NCBI RefSeq assembly: GCF_024213555.1
Contig: NZ_JANAVO010000007.1
Coordinates: forward strand, 62,001 to 126,000
Direction: 5' to 3'
DNA length: 64,000 nt
Origin: Allokutzneria sp. A3M-2-11 16
GTDB taxonomy: Bacteria; Actinomycetota; Actinomycetes; Mycobacteriales; Pseudonocardiaceae
Each line of letters opens with the position of its first letter. The stretch's first letter is position 1. The translations under genes were made by a program, and so were the position numbers. Shown piece after piece: positions 17,001 to 24,385 of the stretch. Under the pieces are notes generated by a model. That model was not told the DNA's origin, did not search any database, and was given only the letters and a program-made list of their open reading frames with translations.

Positions 17001-19547
17001 CCCGGCCACGGGTGCGCCGAGAAGGATCTCGTCCTGGCCGGAATACCGTGACAGCACAGCGGAGTACGCGGCGGCCACCACCATGATTAAGGTCATCCCG
17101 CGGTCGCGGCAGACCTCGCGCACCCCGTCGACCACCGCCGCGTCGACGGTCAGTTCGACCGCGTCGCCGAGGAAGCTCTGCCGGGCGGGGCGGGGGAAGT
17201 CCGTCGGCATGTCGAGCACCTGGGGCGCCCCGGCCAACGCGCCCCGCCAGAAGTCCAGATCGCGGGCGAAGCGCTCGCCCTGGAGGAGTTCGGCCTCCCA
17301 CGCGGCGTAGTCCGCGTAGCGGAAACCCAAGGGCAGCAACGACACCGGCTCACCTGCGACGAACCCACCGTAGAGCGCGGCCAGCTCCCGATAGACGATG
17401 CCCATCGACCAACCGTCCACAATGGAGTGATGGAAGTTCAGCACCACCACGTGATCCGCCGGTCCGAGCACGAACACCCGGCACCGGGCCAGCGCCTCGC
17501 TGCCCACCGCGAACGGGCGGGCCAGCTCTTCCTCAACCGGGCCCTGGACGGTCTCCCAGGACCGGCCCGCGGCATCGATGACGACGACCTGCGGAGCGTC
17601 CTCCGAGACGACCTGGACCGGCTCGCCGCCGACGTCGACGAAGCGGGTGCGCAGCGACTCGTGCCGCGCGCACACCGCGGTGAACGCCCGGCGGAACGCC
17701 GCCAGGTCGAAGACGCCGCTGATCCGGAACACCTCGGGAGCGCTGTAGGCGACCCCGTCCATGCCGAGCTTCTCCAGGAACCACATCCGGCGCTGGGCGA
17801 AGGACAGCGGCGAGACCTTCTCCGCCTCCCCGCTGGCTTCCGGGCTCACGGCCTCCTCGGTTTCAGGGCCGCCACGCGCGCGGTCGACGGCCTCGGCGAG
17901 CGCGAGCAGGGTCGGCTCCTCGAAGACGAGCGCCGGTTCGAGATCGACGCCGAGCAGCTTCTTGATCTCGAAGACCAGCCGCAGCGCGACCAGCGACCGG
18001 CCGCCGAGGCTGAAGAAGTTGTCCCCCACCGAAGAGACGGTCGCGCCGAGCAGGCGCTGCCAGATCTCCGCGATGGCCAGCTCGGTGGCCGAAGCCGGTG
18101 GCCGGTCCTGCCCGGCCCGCGCGGGATTCTCCCGCGCCGCCGCGGTTTCCCCGCCGCGCCTGGGTTCGGGCAGGTCGGCGACCGCCTGGGACGGCCGCTC
18201 GGCCATGGCCGCGAGGGTCGCCGCCAGGTAGTCCAGCAGCTCCGCCGCGCTCCGCGGGTCGAAGAGGTCGCTCGCGTGCTCCACCCGCACCGTCAGCGCG
18301 CCGTCCGCTCGCTCGGCGACGAAGAGGTTGAGGTCGAACTTGGCGATCTCCGAGGGGATCTCCACCGCTTCCGCGACCGCCGCGCCGAAACCGGGCAGCT
18401 CTCCACCGCGCTCGTCCTGGTGGATGAACGCCTGGAACAGCGGGTTGCGGTCTAGACGCGGCTCGACGCCCACCTCCTGCACCACCCGGTCCAGCGGGAC
18501 GTCCTGGTGGTCGTAGGCGTCGAGCATCATCCGGCGGACCCTGAGAAGCAGCTCGTCGAAGGTGGGTGCTCCGGACAGGTCTGCGCGGAGCACGACCGTG
18601 TTCACGAACAGGCCGACGACATCGCGGAACTCAGGCCGCGACCGCCCGGCCACCGGCGCGCCGACGAGCACGTCATCCTGGCCGGAATACCGTGACAGGA
18701 CAGCGGAATACGCCGCGACCAGCACCATGAATAACGTCATTCCGCGCTGCTGCCCCAGTTCCCGGACTCGCGCGGTGACCTCGGCGGGCACCACCGCCGA
18801 CACCGTGGCGCCACGGAAGCTCTGCCGCGCCGGACGGGGAAAGTCCGTAGGCATGTCCAGCACCTGGGGCGCCCCGGCCAACGCGCCCCGCCAGAAGTCC
18901 AGATCGCGGCCGAACTGTTCGCCGTCGAGGACGTCGCTCTCCCACGCGGCGAAGTCGACGTAGCGGAAACCCAAGGGCGGCAACGACACCGGCTCACCGA
19001 CGACGAACCCACCGTAGAGAGCGGCCAGCTCCCGATAGACGATGCCCATCGACCAACCATCCACAATGGAGTGATGGAAGTTCAGCACCACCACGTGATC
19101 GGCCGGTCCGAGCACGAACACCCGACACCTCAGCAGCAGCTCCTCCCCGACCGCGAACGGGCGGTAGACCTCCTGGCGCACAAGGCTTTCCACAGCGCCG
19201 CCCGGCGCATCGGTCACCTCGACCCGGGGGACCTCGCCCGATGCCAGCTGGACGGGTTCGCCGTCGACGTCGACGAAACGGGCGCGCAGCACCTCGTGCC
19301 GCTGGCACACCTCGGTGAAGGCCCCGCGGAAGGCATCGAGGTCGAACTCGCCGCGGAAGCGGAACACCGCGGGCGAGCTGTAGGCGATCCCGTTGGTACC
19401 CATGCGTTCCAGGAACCACAACCGGCGCTGGGCCGCGGAGAGCCCGACCTGCCGCCGCGCGGCGGGGTCGTCGAGGATCTGCCGCAACGCGGCGTGCCGT
19501 TCGGCCTCGGGCAGCCGCATGAGCTGTTCGTACACGCCGTCCGTCAT
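14040..19547 (-). CDS. NRPS: C-PCP-C-A-PCP-TE (first module lacks an A domain)
   Basis: Terminal synthetase of 1835 aa. Order: C1 (HHSIVDGWS near 158), PCP1 (SLGGRSLVAL, Ser near 517), C2 (HHSIVDGWS near 706), A (YTSGSTGRPKG near 1167, YRTGDL near 1391, GRTDRQVKIRG, TTNGKLD), PCP2 (GLGGHSLAAL near 1550) and a thioesterase (GWSMGG near 1678, late His in GDHFGVL). No A domain lies between C1 and PCP1, so PCP1 must be charged in trans. The tentative A-domain pocket is D-A-L-Q-C-G-I-V-D-K; the D-A-x-Q start recalls Gln-type codes, but I do not assign it. C1 and C2 are near-copies of each other over long stretches. The TE makes this the chain-releasing enzyme. The start ATG overlaps the dioxygenase stop as ATGA. 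Confidence 0.95.
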   Translation of the reverse strand: MTDGVYEQLMRLPEAERHAALRQILDDPAARRQVGLSAAQRRLWFLERMGTNGIAYSSPAVFRFRGEFDLDAFRGAFTEVCQRHEVLRARFVDVDGEPVQLASGEVPRVEVTDAPGGAVESLVRQEVYRPFAVGEELLLRCRVFVLGPADHVVVLNFHHSIVDGWSMGIVYRELAALYGGFVVGEPVSLPPLGFRYVDFAAWESDVLDGEQFGRDLDFWRGALAGAPQVLDMPTDFPRPARQSFRGATVSAVVPAEVTARVRELGQQRGMTLFMVLVAAYSAVLSRYSGQDDVLVGAPVAGRSRPEFRDVVGLFVNTVVLRADLSGAPTFDELLLRVRRMMLDAYDHQDVPLDRVVQEVGVEPRLDRNPLFQAFIHQDERGGELPGFGAAVAEAVEIPSEIAKFDLNLFVAERADGALTVRVEHASDLFDPRSAAELLDYLAATLAAMAERPSQAVADLPEPRRGGETAAARENPARAGQDRPPASATELAIAEIWQRLLGATVSSVGDNFFSLGGRSLVALRLVFEIKKLLGVDLEPALVFEEPTLLALAEAVDRARGGPETEEAVSPEASGEAEKVSPLSFAQRRMWFLEKLGMDGVAYSAPEVFRISGVFDLAAFRRAFTAVCARHESLRTRFVDVGGEPVQVVSEDAPQVVVIDAAGRSWETVQGPVEEELARPFAVGSEALARCRVFVLGPADHVVVLNFHHSIVDGWSMGIVYRELAALYGGFVAGEPVSLLPLGFRYADYAAWEAELLQGERFARDLDFWRGALAGAPQVLDMPTDFPRPARQSFLGDAVELTVDAAVVDGVREVCRDRGMTLIMVVAAAYSAVLSRYSGQDEILLGAPVAGRSRPEFRDVVGLFVNTIVLRADVSGDPSLETLLDRVRRMMLDAYRHQDVPLDRLVEELAVRRRLDRNPLFQAFVSHEEPGEEFSLPGTEIEGADFSGRMSKFDLDLAVSERGDGSVHLVLGYATDLFERATATQLLDTLVLVLRQIRSSTELSVGDAVAAALPRPVREEQVSASAATLHELIERQAAATPHAEALVHNDSTLSYRELDDAANALAARLRAAGVGRDVPVGVCLTRTPRMVVAILAVLKAGGGYLPLDPEYPDERLAFMLADSGAPVMVTETVLEQRFPSFFGVVVLADQPESVEALETAPADAASLAYVLYTSGSTGRPKGVAVEHRNVVNLVEAYRQLFAPGELDRMLGATSVCFDASILELFAPLATGGTLVLVDTLFDLLTPVADGVTAVQSVPSMMQELLRAGALPASVRLLCIGGEPLPATLVERIYASSAITRMINIYGPTETTVDTTWAEVPRGTTHPLIGRPIANARCYVLDDQGRPLPRGARGELYIGGPGVARGYLGRPDLNERMFLPDPFSQAENARMYRTGDLVREQADGQLDFLGRTDRQVKIRGVRVEVGEIEAAVLRQPGVAAAVVAVVDGDTGARVIAYVVPAATGLDHPALLAALRAELPSSMVPSDVLELDAIPFTTNGKLDTAALPRAPMAVAGAGAPLSTPVQRQVARLWGRLLDREVLDADQDFFGLGGHSLAALRMVSLANEEFGVRVGVSDLITGPTVAEFAEQVELRRLGAGDGPVVVFRQDGAAAPVVFVHAVGGSVLGYRDLAGLVEPDRPVFGVEARGLLGGDAPLSSVAEMAEDYLDALEKAGVRGDMVLVGWSMGGAVAHEMAVRLAARGARANGLVLIDSSLPMGASFADEADLRAQYEDFLAASASAGRGVHRLTAAEHERGYAVFAANVRALDAYRPEKADVDVLYLCARESAPAEHWRNWEAVAGRSFRLREIPGDHFGVLSVPANVRVADETHTWLTSQEHG

Positions 19548-20518
19548 GTCACGACCTTCTCGCTGCTGGGTACGGAGGACGGCTCCGCCATGGCGACGGC
19601 GATCTTGCGCTGCCCGGTGTAGGGCTCGCGTCCGTGCGCGGCTCGCATGTTGTCGACGATCAACGTGTCGCCGCGCCGCCAGTCGAAGCGGGTGCTCGCC
19701 GCGCGGTAGCACTCGCGCAGGTGCTCCATCACGTCGTCGGGGATGGGTTCGCCGTCGCCGTAGTAGGTGTGGGTCGGCAGGTCCTCGTCGGCGAACATGT
19801 CCCGCAGGCCGTCGCGGTACATCGCGGGCAGCGTGGTCACGTTGAAGAACGTGGCGTGGTTGAACCACACCTGCTCGCCGGTGACCGGGTGCGGGTGGAT
19901 CGCGGGTCGAACGGTCCTGGTGCGCAACAGGTTCCCGGGCCGCCACTCGGTGGCGATGCCCTTCTCCGCCGCGTAGCGCTCGACCTCGTCGCGGTCCTCG
20001 GTGCCGAAGGTCGACTGCCAGGACACGCCGACGTTGGCGTGGAAGTTGCGCACGCACATCCACTGCCTGCGGGCGAACTCCTCGCGCACGGAAGCGTCGA
20101 TCGCGGAGTGGATCTGCCTGATGTCGGCCAGTGGGGTCGCGCCCCGGCTCTCCGGTTCGGTGAGGCAGTGGAAGTAGAGCACGTGCGGCCAGCTCGCCTG
20201 GTAGGAGTGCTCGTTGTGCAGGAAGATCTCTTCGGTGTTCGGGTAGTCCGTCGAGGTGTAGATGTTCCCCTTGAGCGTGCTGCGCGGCGAGGACCGCTCG
20301 GTGTAGACCAGCGCCTCCCCGGAGAACTCCCGCACCACGAGGTCGAGCTCGTCGAGGCCGCCGGGGAAACCGCGCAGCAGCAAGGCTCCGCGCTCGACGA
20401 GCAGCTCCCGGAGCTCCGCCCGGTTCGCCGCGACCAGCTCGTGCGCCGCCCCCACGGACGCCTCCGCACCCTCGACCACCGCGGGCAGCGCCCCGTCCGG
20501 CAATGTCGTAACCCTCAC
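19544..20518 (-). CDS. TauD/SyrP-like Fe(II)/2-oxoglutarate dioxygenase
   Basis: About 324 aa. The clavaminate-synthase/SyrP-type HxE motif appears as FLHNEHSY, the following PHVLYFHCLTEP and GATPLADIR segments are typical of SyrP-like amino acid hydroxylases, and the distal His plus 2-oxoglutarate Arg are in NMRAAHGREPYTGQRKIA. SyrP-family enzymes hydroxylate the beta carbon of PCP-bound amino acids; relatives such as VioC or AsnO hydroxylate free Arg or Asn. The operon position directly before the synthetase fits hydroxylation of a residue carried by it. The start is one of two adjacent GTG codons (20521 or 20518) after AAAGG; I prefer 20518 for spacing. The 5' end abuts the carbamoyltransferase-like gene. 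Confidence 0.9.
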   Translation of the reverse strand: MRVTTLPDGALPAVVEGAEASVGAAHELVAANRAELRELLVERGALLLRGFPGGLDELDLVVREFSGEALVYTERSSPRSTLKGNIYTSTDYPNTEEIFLHNEHSYQASWPHVLYFHCLTEPESRGATPLADIRQIHSAIDASVREEFARRQWMCVRNFHANVGVSWQSTFGTEDRDEVERYAAEKGIATEWRPGNLLRTRTVRPAIHPHPVTGEQVWFNHATFFNVTTLPAMYRDGLRDMFADEDLPTHTYYGDGEPIPDDVMEHLRECYRAASTRFDWRRGDTLIVDNMRAAHGREPYTGQRKIAVAMAEPSSVPSSEKVVT

Positions 20519-20522
20519 CACG

Positions 20523-21452
20523 TCACCTTTCGCCAGCAGTGCGCGCACACCAGCGGAGCACCGCCATGGCACTGAAGAGTTTGTTTTCCGCCTGGGCGAA
20601 GGCGATGCTCGCCGGTCCGTCGAGGACGTCGGCGGTCACCTCCTCGCCGCGATGCGCCGGGAGGTCGTGCATGAACACCGCGCCGGGGCTCGCCGCGAGC
20701 ACCGAACCGTCCACTTGGAACGGTGCGAAGCGCACGCGCCAGTCCTCGTGTGCCTTCATGCTGCCGGTGGTCTGCCACCGGGTGGTGTAGACGACCTCGG
20801 CGTCGGCGGGCAGTGCGGCCATGTCCTCCCGCGCCTCGACCCTGGACCCGTTGTCAGCAGCCGATTTCTGAGCCTGCGCAAGCACCTCCGACGGCAGCCC
20901 GTAGCCCGGCGGGCACCGCAGCTCCAGGCTCGTCCCGGCGAAGCGCGGCAGGGCGAGCGCGAACGCGGCGGCGGTGTTGTTGCCCTCGCCGACGTAGAGC
21001 ACCCGGCGCCCCTCGATCGTGCCGAAACGCCGCTTCAGCGTGGTCAGGTCGGCGAGCGCCTGCGTCGGGTGCTCCTCCGCGCTCATCGCGTTGACCACGC
21101 CCATCCGCCCGTCCCCGGCCCACTCGCGCATCTCCGCCATCGGGCCCGCGGTCCTGGTCACCAGGAGGTCGACCATGCCCGCGAGGACCCGGGCGGTGTC
21201 GCCGCGCGTCTCCCCCGTGTTGGTCTGGAGGTCCCCCGGCCCGAACGTCAGCACGTCCCCGCCCAGGCGCAGGGTGGCCGCGCTGAACGCGGTTCTCGTC
21301 CTGGTCGAGGTCTTGGTGAAGTGGATCGCGCTGATGAGCCCGCGCAGCGGGGTGCCGAACGCGCGCGGGTCCCCGGCGGCGGCGACCCCGGCGTCGATGA
21401 TCTCGGCGAGGTCGTCCTCGCCGAGGTCCGCCAACGAGATCAGGTTCCTCAT
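20523..21452 (-). CDS. Ornithine carbamoyltransferase-like enzyme with HDLP in place of HCLP
   Basis: About 309 aa, of the aspartate/ornithine carbamoyltransferase superfamily. The carbamoyl-phosphate loop is KTSTRTRTAF, the second phosphate/amide motif is EEHPTQALADL, and an SMG-like loop (TGSMKAHEDW) is followed by FAPFQVD. The ornithine-binding HCLP motif reads MHDLPAHRGEEVT, so its Cys is replaced by Asp. That points to an altered amine substrate or chemistry. In the operon it probably makes citrulline or a carbamoylated ornithine-like building block for the NRPS rather than serving arginine synthesis. The start is the ATG at 21452; a GTG at 21467 directly after the upstream stop is an alternative. 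Confidence 0.87.
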   Translation of the reverse strand: MRNLISLADLGEDDLAEIIDAGVAAAGDPRAFGTPLRGLISAIHFTKTSTRTRTAFSAATLRLGGDVLTFGPGDLQTNTGETRGDTARVLAGMVDLLVTRTAGPMAEMREWAGDGRMGVVNAMSAEEHPTQALADLTTLKRRFGTIEGRRVLYVGEGNNTAAAFALALPRFAGTSLELRCPPGYGLPSEVLAQAQKSAADNGSRVEAREDMAALPADAEVVYTTRWQTTGSMKAHEDWRVRFAPFQVDGSVLAASPGAVFMHDLPAHRGEEVTADVLDGPASIAFAQAENKLFSAMAVLRWCARTAGER

Positions 21453-21468
21453 CGCCTCGTTCCCCACT

Positions 21469-22422
21469 TCAGTCCTCGATGAGCCCGGAGGCCACGAACC
21501 GCTCGTGCACCGTGGGCAGCTCCAGCACGCCCGCCCGGCGCAGCAGCCCGATCGTCTTGCTCGCGGACCTGCGGATCTCCGCGACCGCCGCCTCCGCGCC
21601 GTAGCTGTCCTCGACGATGTCGGCGACCACGGCCGGGGCGAAGCCCGCCGAGGCCAGGGCGCGGGCGGCGGGCGCCTTGCTCGGCCGCAGCGAGGACACG
21701 ATCAGCTCCGGCAGGAAGCGGGCGACCTCGGTCCTGGTGCCGTGGTCCAGCGTCGCCCACAGGTGCTCGAAGAACCCGGCGAAGTAGGCGTGGTGGCGCA
21801 CCTCGTCCTCGGCGTGGTCCCGCACGGTCTCGCGGACCAGCGGGATCAGGTCGGGGTCCTCGGGCACCTGCGTCAGCACGGAGGTGACCAGCGTTTCGAA
21901 CACCACCACCTGGAGCAGTTGCAGCAGCTTGGTGTGCTGCGGGAACTCCGCGACCCCGACGCCGTCGAGGTGGGTGAGGAACCGCTCGAACTCGAAGTCC
22001 ACCGCCGGAATCCCCGACGCGGCCTCGATCTGCCGTTGCACGTCGATGCTGTACAGCGCGTGGTAGCCCTCGTCGACGTAGATCTTGAAGGCCTCGGCCG
22101 AGAGCGCGGGCGGCAGGTGCACCCCGGCGCTGCCGTTGGCGATCCACTCCGCCGCCCGGTTGACCACCCGGGTCTCGAAGTTCGCGGTGAACCGGAGGAA
22201 CTGGTAAAGGTGTTGCGCCTCAAGGAAACGCCGGACGTCGACGTGGGCCGCCTCGACGACGGGGTGGCCGAGGTGCGCGACGAGGTGCTTCGGGAAGAAG
22301 TTCCCGTTCAGCTCGTGCGGGCCGCCGAGCAGGCGGCGCGGATCGGCCCGCACCCCCGCCCGCTCGTCCCAGTTCCGCAGCGCGGAGCGCATCGCCCGCA
22401 GCCCGGGGCCCTCGACGTCCAT
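21469..22422 (-). CDS. AurF-like di-iron oxygenase
   Basis: Helical protein of 317 aa with the carboxylate/His pattern of the p-aminobenzoate N-oxygenase AurF family: NFETRVVNR, DEGYHALYS (ExxH), VVFETLVTS and RDHAEDEVRHHAYF (ExxxxHH). AurF and CmlI oxidise aryl amines; relatives oxidise aliphatic amines or other carrier-bound substrates. Here it could N-oxygenate or hydroxylate an amino acid building block. The ATG at 22422 has a GGTGAG ribosome binding site; GTG codons at 22431 and 22434 overlapping the upstream stop are alternatives. It sits between the proline-hydroxylase-like and carbamoyltransferase-like genes in one operon. Confidence 0.85.
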   Translation of the reverse strand: MDVEGPGLRAMRSALRNWDERAGVRADPRRLLGGPHELNGNFFPKHLVAHLGHPVVEAAHVDVRRFLEAQHLYQFLRFTANFETRVVNRAAEWIANGSAGVHLPPALSAEAFKIYVDEGYHALYSIDVQRQIEAASGIPAVDFEFERFLTHLDGVGVAEFPQHTKLLQLLQVVVFETLVTSVLTQVPEDPDLIPLVRETVRDHAEDEVRHHAYFAGFFEHLWATLDHGTRTEVARFLPELIVSSLRPSKAPAARALASAGFAPAVVADIVEDSYGAEAAVAEIRRSASKTIGLLRRAGVLELPTVHERFVASGLIED

Positions 22423-22427
22423 CGCGC

Positions 22428-23270
22428 TCACCACTCGAACCGCTGACCGAAGGCGCGTTTCTCGATGCAGTAGGTCTTGTAGGCACGCGCCTTCTCGGCC
22501 AGCTCGGGGTCCCCGGTCAGCTCGGCGGCCTCGATGAACAGGTCGTAGCTGCCCGCGGCGGAGAGGTCGCTGACGAAGTGCGCGGCGGCGAAGCTCTGGA
22601 ACACATCGCGCAGGGTGTCCGCGCGCATGACCGAGGACAGCCCCAGCAGCCGGGCGCGCTCGGCCTCCGGCAGCGGCGGCAGGTCGAAGATCCGCACGGG
22701 CTGTTCCGGTTGCGCGAGAACGACTCCCGGCGCGCAGACGTCATGGCCGGAGCCGCCGAAGTCCAGGCACAGCGACAGCCGGGCGGGCCCGGTGAGGCTG
22801 CGCGCGGAGTGCGGGCTGGTGGTGTGGATCGACCACACCTCGCCGCGGCGCAGGTGGTAGACGGTCCCGTCCTCGGAGTGCAGCGACTCCTCGGTGGTGC
22901 GCAACGGGACCTGGACCCTGGTGCCCGGTTCGTCGAACTCCAGGAAGTCCACGTGCGGGGCCAGGATGCCGTCGCTGAGGACGAAGATCCGCGCCCACTG
23001 CAACCGGTCGGTGTCGAAGTGGTCGGTCACCAACCTCATCACCGCGGGCAGCCGGGCGCCCAGCTCGGTCGGTCGCAGGCCGCCGTCGTGCGGGCGGAAC
23101 TCGTTGTCCGAACCGCTGCCCGACCCGTTGGCCAGCACGAGGCTGGACCACGCCCCGTAGGTGAACTCGTCGTACATCGGCTCCGGCTCGACGGAGTCGA
23201 TCACCGCGAGGTCCGGCGCCAGGTCGTAGTCGTCGACGGGCACGGCCCCGAGTCGGGTGGATTTCAGCAT
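22428..23270 (-). CDS. L-proline 3-hydroxylase-family Fe(II)/2-oxoglutarate oxygenase
   Basis: About 280 aa, matching the length of proline cis-3-hydroxylases. The iron site is visible as APHVDFLEF (HxD) and the distal His in SPHSARSLTGPARLSL, with the Arg that anchors 2-oxoglutarate. The last 90 residues (DLPPLPEAERARLLGLSS and onward, ending YKTYCIEKRAFGQRFEW) resemble the C-terminal domain specific to L-proline 3-hydroxylases. The same family includes pipecolate 3-hydroxylase GetF. Together with the cyclodeaminase and proline-type A domain in this operon, the likely substrate is proline, pipecolate or a related cyclic imino acid. The ATG at 23270 follows an AAGGAAG ribosome binding site. 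Confidence 0.82.
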   Translation of the reverse strand: MLKSTRLGAVPVDDYDLAPDLAVIDSVEPEPMYDEFTYGAWSSLVLANGSGSGSDNEFRPHDGGLRPTELGARLPAVMRLVTDHFDTDRLQWARIFVLSDGILAPHVDFLEFDEPGTRVQVPLRTTEESLHSEDGTVYHLRRGEVWSIHTTSPHSARSLTGPARLSLCLDFGGSGHDVCAPGVVLAQPEQPVRIFDLPPLPEAERARLLGLSSVMRADTLRDVFQSFAAAHFVSDLSAAGSYDLFIEAAELTGDPELAEKARAYKTYCIEKRAFGQRFEW

Positions 23271-23325
23271 GGCCAGCACTTCCTTGCCGGGTTGACGGGC
23301 TTGCGGGGAGCGGGGTGGTCGCGCG

Positions 23326-24366
23326 TCACCACCGGGGCACTTCCAGGAGCTCCAGCACCGCGGCGGTCCACATGAACCCCGTGCCGATGCCGACCATGAC
23401 CAGGCGGTCGCCCGCCCGCGGCAGCCCGGCCTCGATGAGGTGGTCCACCCCGGCGAACTGGTCGCTGTTGCCGAGGTGGCCGACGCCCAGGCCCCACTCG
23501 TAGGGTGTGCGCGCCGGGTCGAAGCCGATCTTGCGGACGAAGCCCCACTCGGCGATCGGCCGGATCACGTTGGCGTGCACGAACCACCGCACGTCGGCGA
23601 GTTCGGTGTCCGCGTCGGCGAGGGCCTGCGCGATCGCCTCGGCGAAGCGGCGGTCCATCAGGCCGAGCGTGTCGTCGTAGACGTTCTCCTCGCGCATCAG
23701 CCACTGGCGCGGCCGCTCGGAGACGGCGAGCGGTTTGCCGTCGAGGAACGGCGCGGTCGTCCACGGGCCCTCGCCCCGGTACATCGGCTCCAGGCTCGGC
23801 TCGGACCGGCTGGCGGTGGAGAGCAGCCGGGCGAAACCGGACCGGCTGGAGAGCAGGGCCGCGGAACCGCCGTCGCTGAAGACCACCTGCTCGTCGGTGG
23901 TGAACCGGTCCACGTAGGGCTGCTTCCACGCGTCGGCCGCGGTGATCAGCGCGGCGTCGACGTCCGGCCGGGCGCTGAGGTGGGAGGCTGCGAGTTCGAG
24001 CGCGCCGAGCGCGCCGTTGCAGCCCTGCCGCACCTCCATCGCCACCTGGCAGCTCGACCCCACGGTGCCCTGCTGCACGTACTGCGCGGGGCTCCACATG
24101 TCGCGCCCCTGGTGGTTGATGTAGGTGTGCAGCAGCAGCCCGACCTGCTCGGCGCGGTGCCCGGAGCGGGCCAGCGCCCGCCGTCCCGCCCGGACCGCCA
24201 TCATCGGCGGCGGCTCGTCGTCCGGTGCGATCCGGACCGCGCGGATGCCGTTGATCTTGGCTCTGCGCGCGTCGTAGAGCCCGTCGCGGACGGCCTGCTC
24301 GGCCGTGAGCACCCGCTCCGGCAGGTCGACACCGAGCCCGGCGAGGTAGACGTTGTTCCAGCGCAT
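23326..24366 (-). CDS. KAS III-like (3-oxoacyl-ACP synthase III family) enzyme
   Basis: Thiolase-fold protein of 346 aa. The nucleophilic Cys is in MEVRQGCNGALGALEL, the active-site His in WFVHANVIRPIAEWG and the Asn in GHLGNSDQFAG, giving a complete Cys-His-Asn triad in FabH order. No ordinary fatty-acid genes are nearby; it lies between a free A domain and the hydroxylase genes. KAS III-like enzymes in natural product clusters either start acyl chains by decarboxylative condensation or act as acyltransferases forming esters or amides. Either role could involve the lone DSL-type carrier protein. I cannot choose between them from sequence. Confidence 0.9.
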   Translation of the reverse strand: MRWNNVYLAGLGVDLPERVLTAEQAVRDGLYDARRAKINGIRAVRIAPDDEPPPMMAVRAGRRALARSGHRAEQVGLLLHTYINHQGRDMWSPAQYVQQGTVGSSCQVAMEVRQGCNGALGALELAASHLSARPDVDAALITAADAWKQPYVDRFTTDEQVVFSDGGSAALLSSRSGFARLLSTASRSEPSLEPMYRGEGPWTTAPFLDGKPLAVSERPRQWLMREENVYDDTLGLMDRRFAEAIAQALADADTELADVRWFVHANVIRPIAEWGFVRKIGFDPARTPYEWGLGVGHLGNSDQFAGVDHLIEAGLPRAGDRLVMVGIGTGFMWTAAVLELLEVPRW

Positions 24367-24385
24367 CCGTTCTCTCCCAACACAT

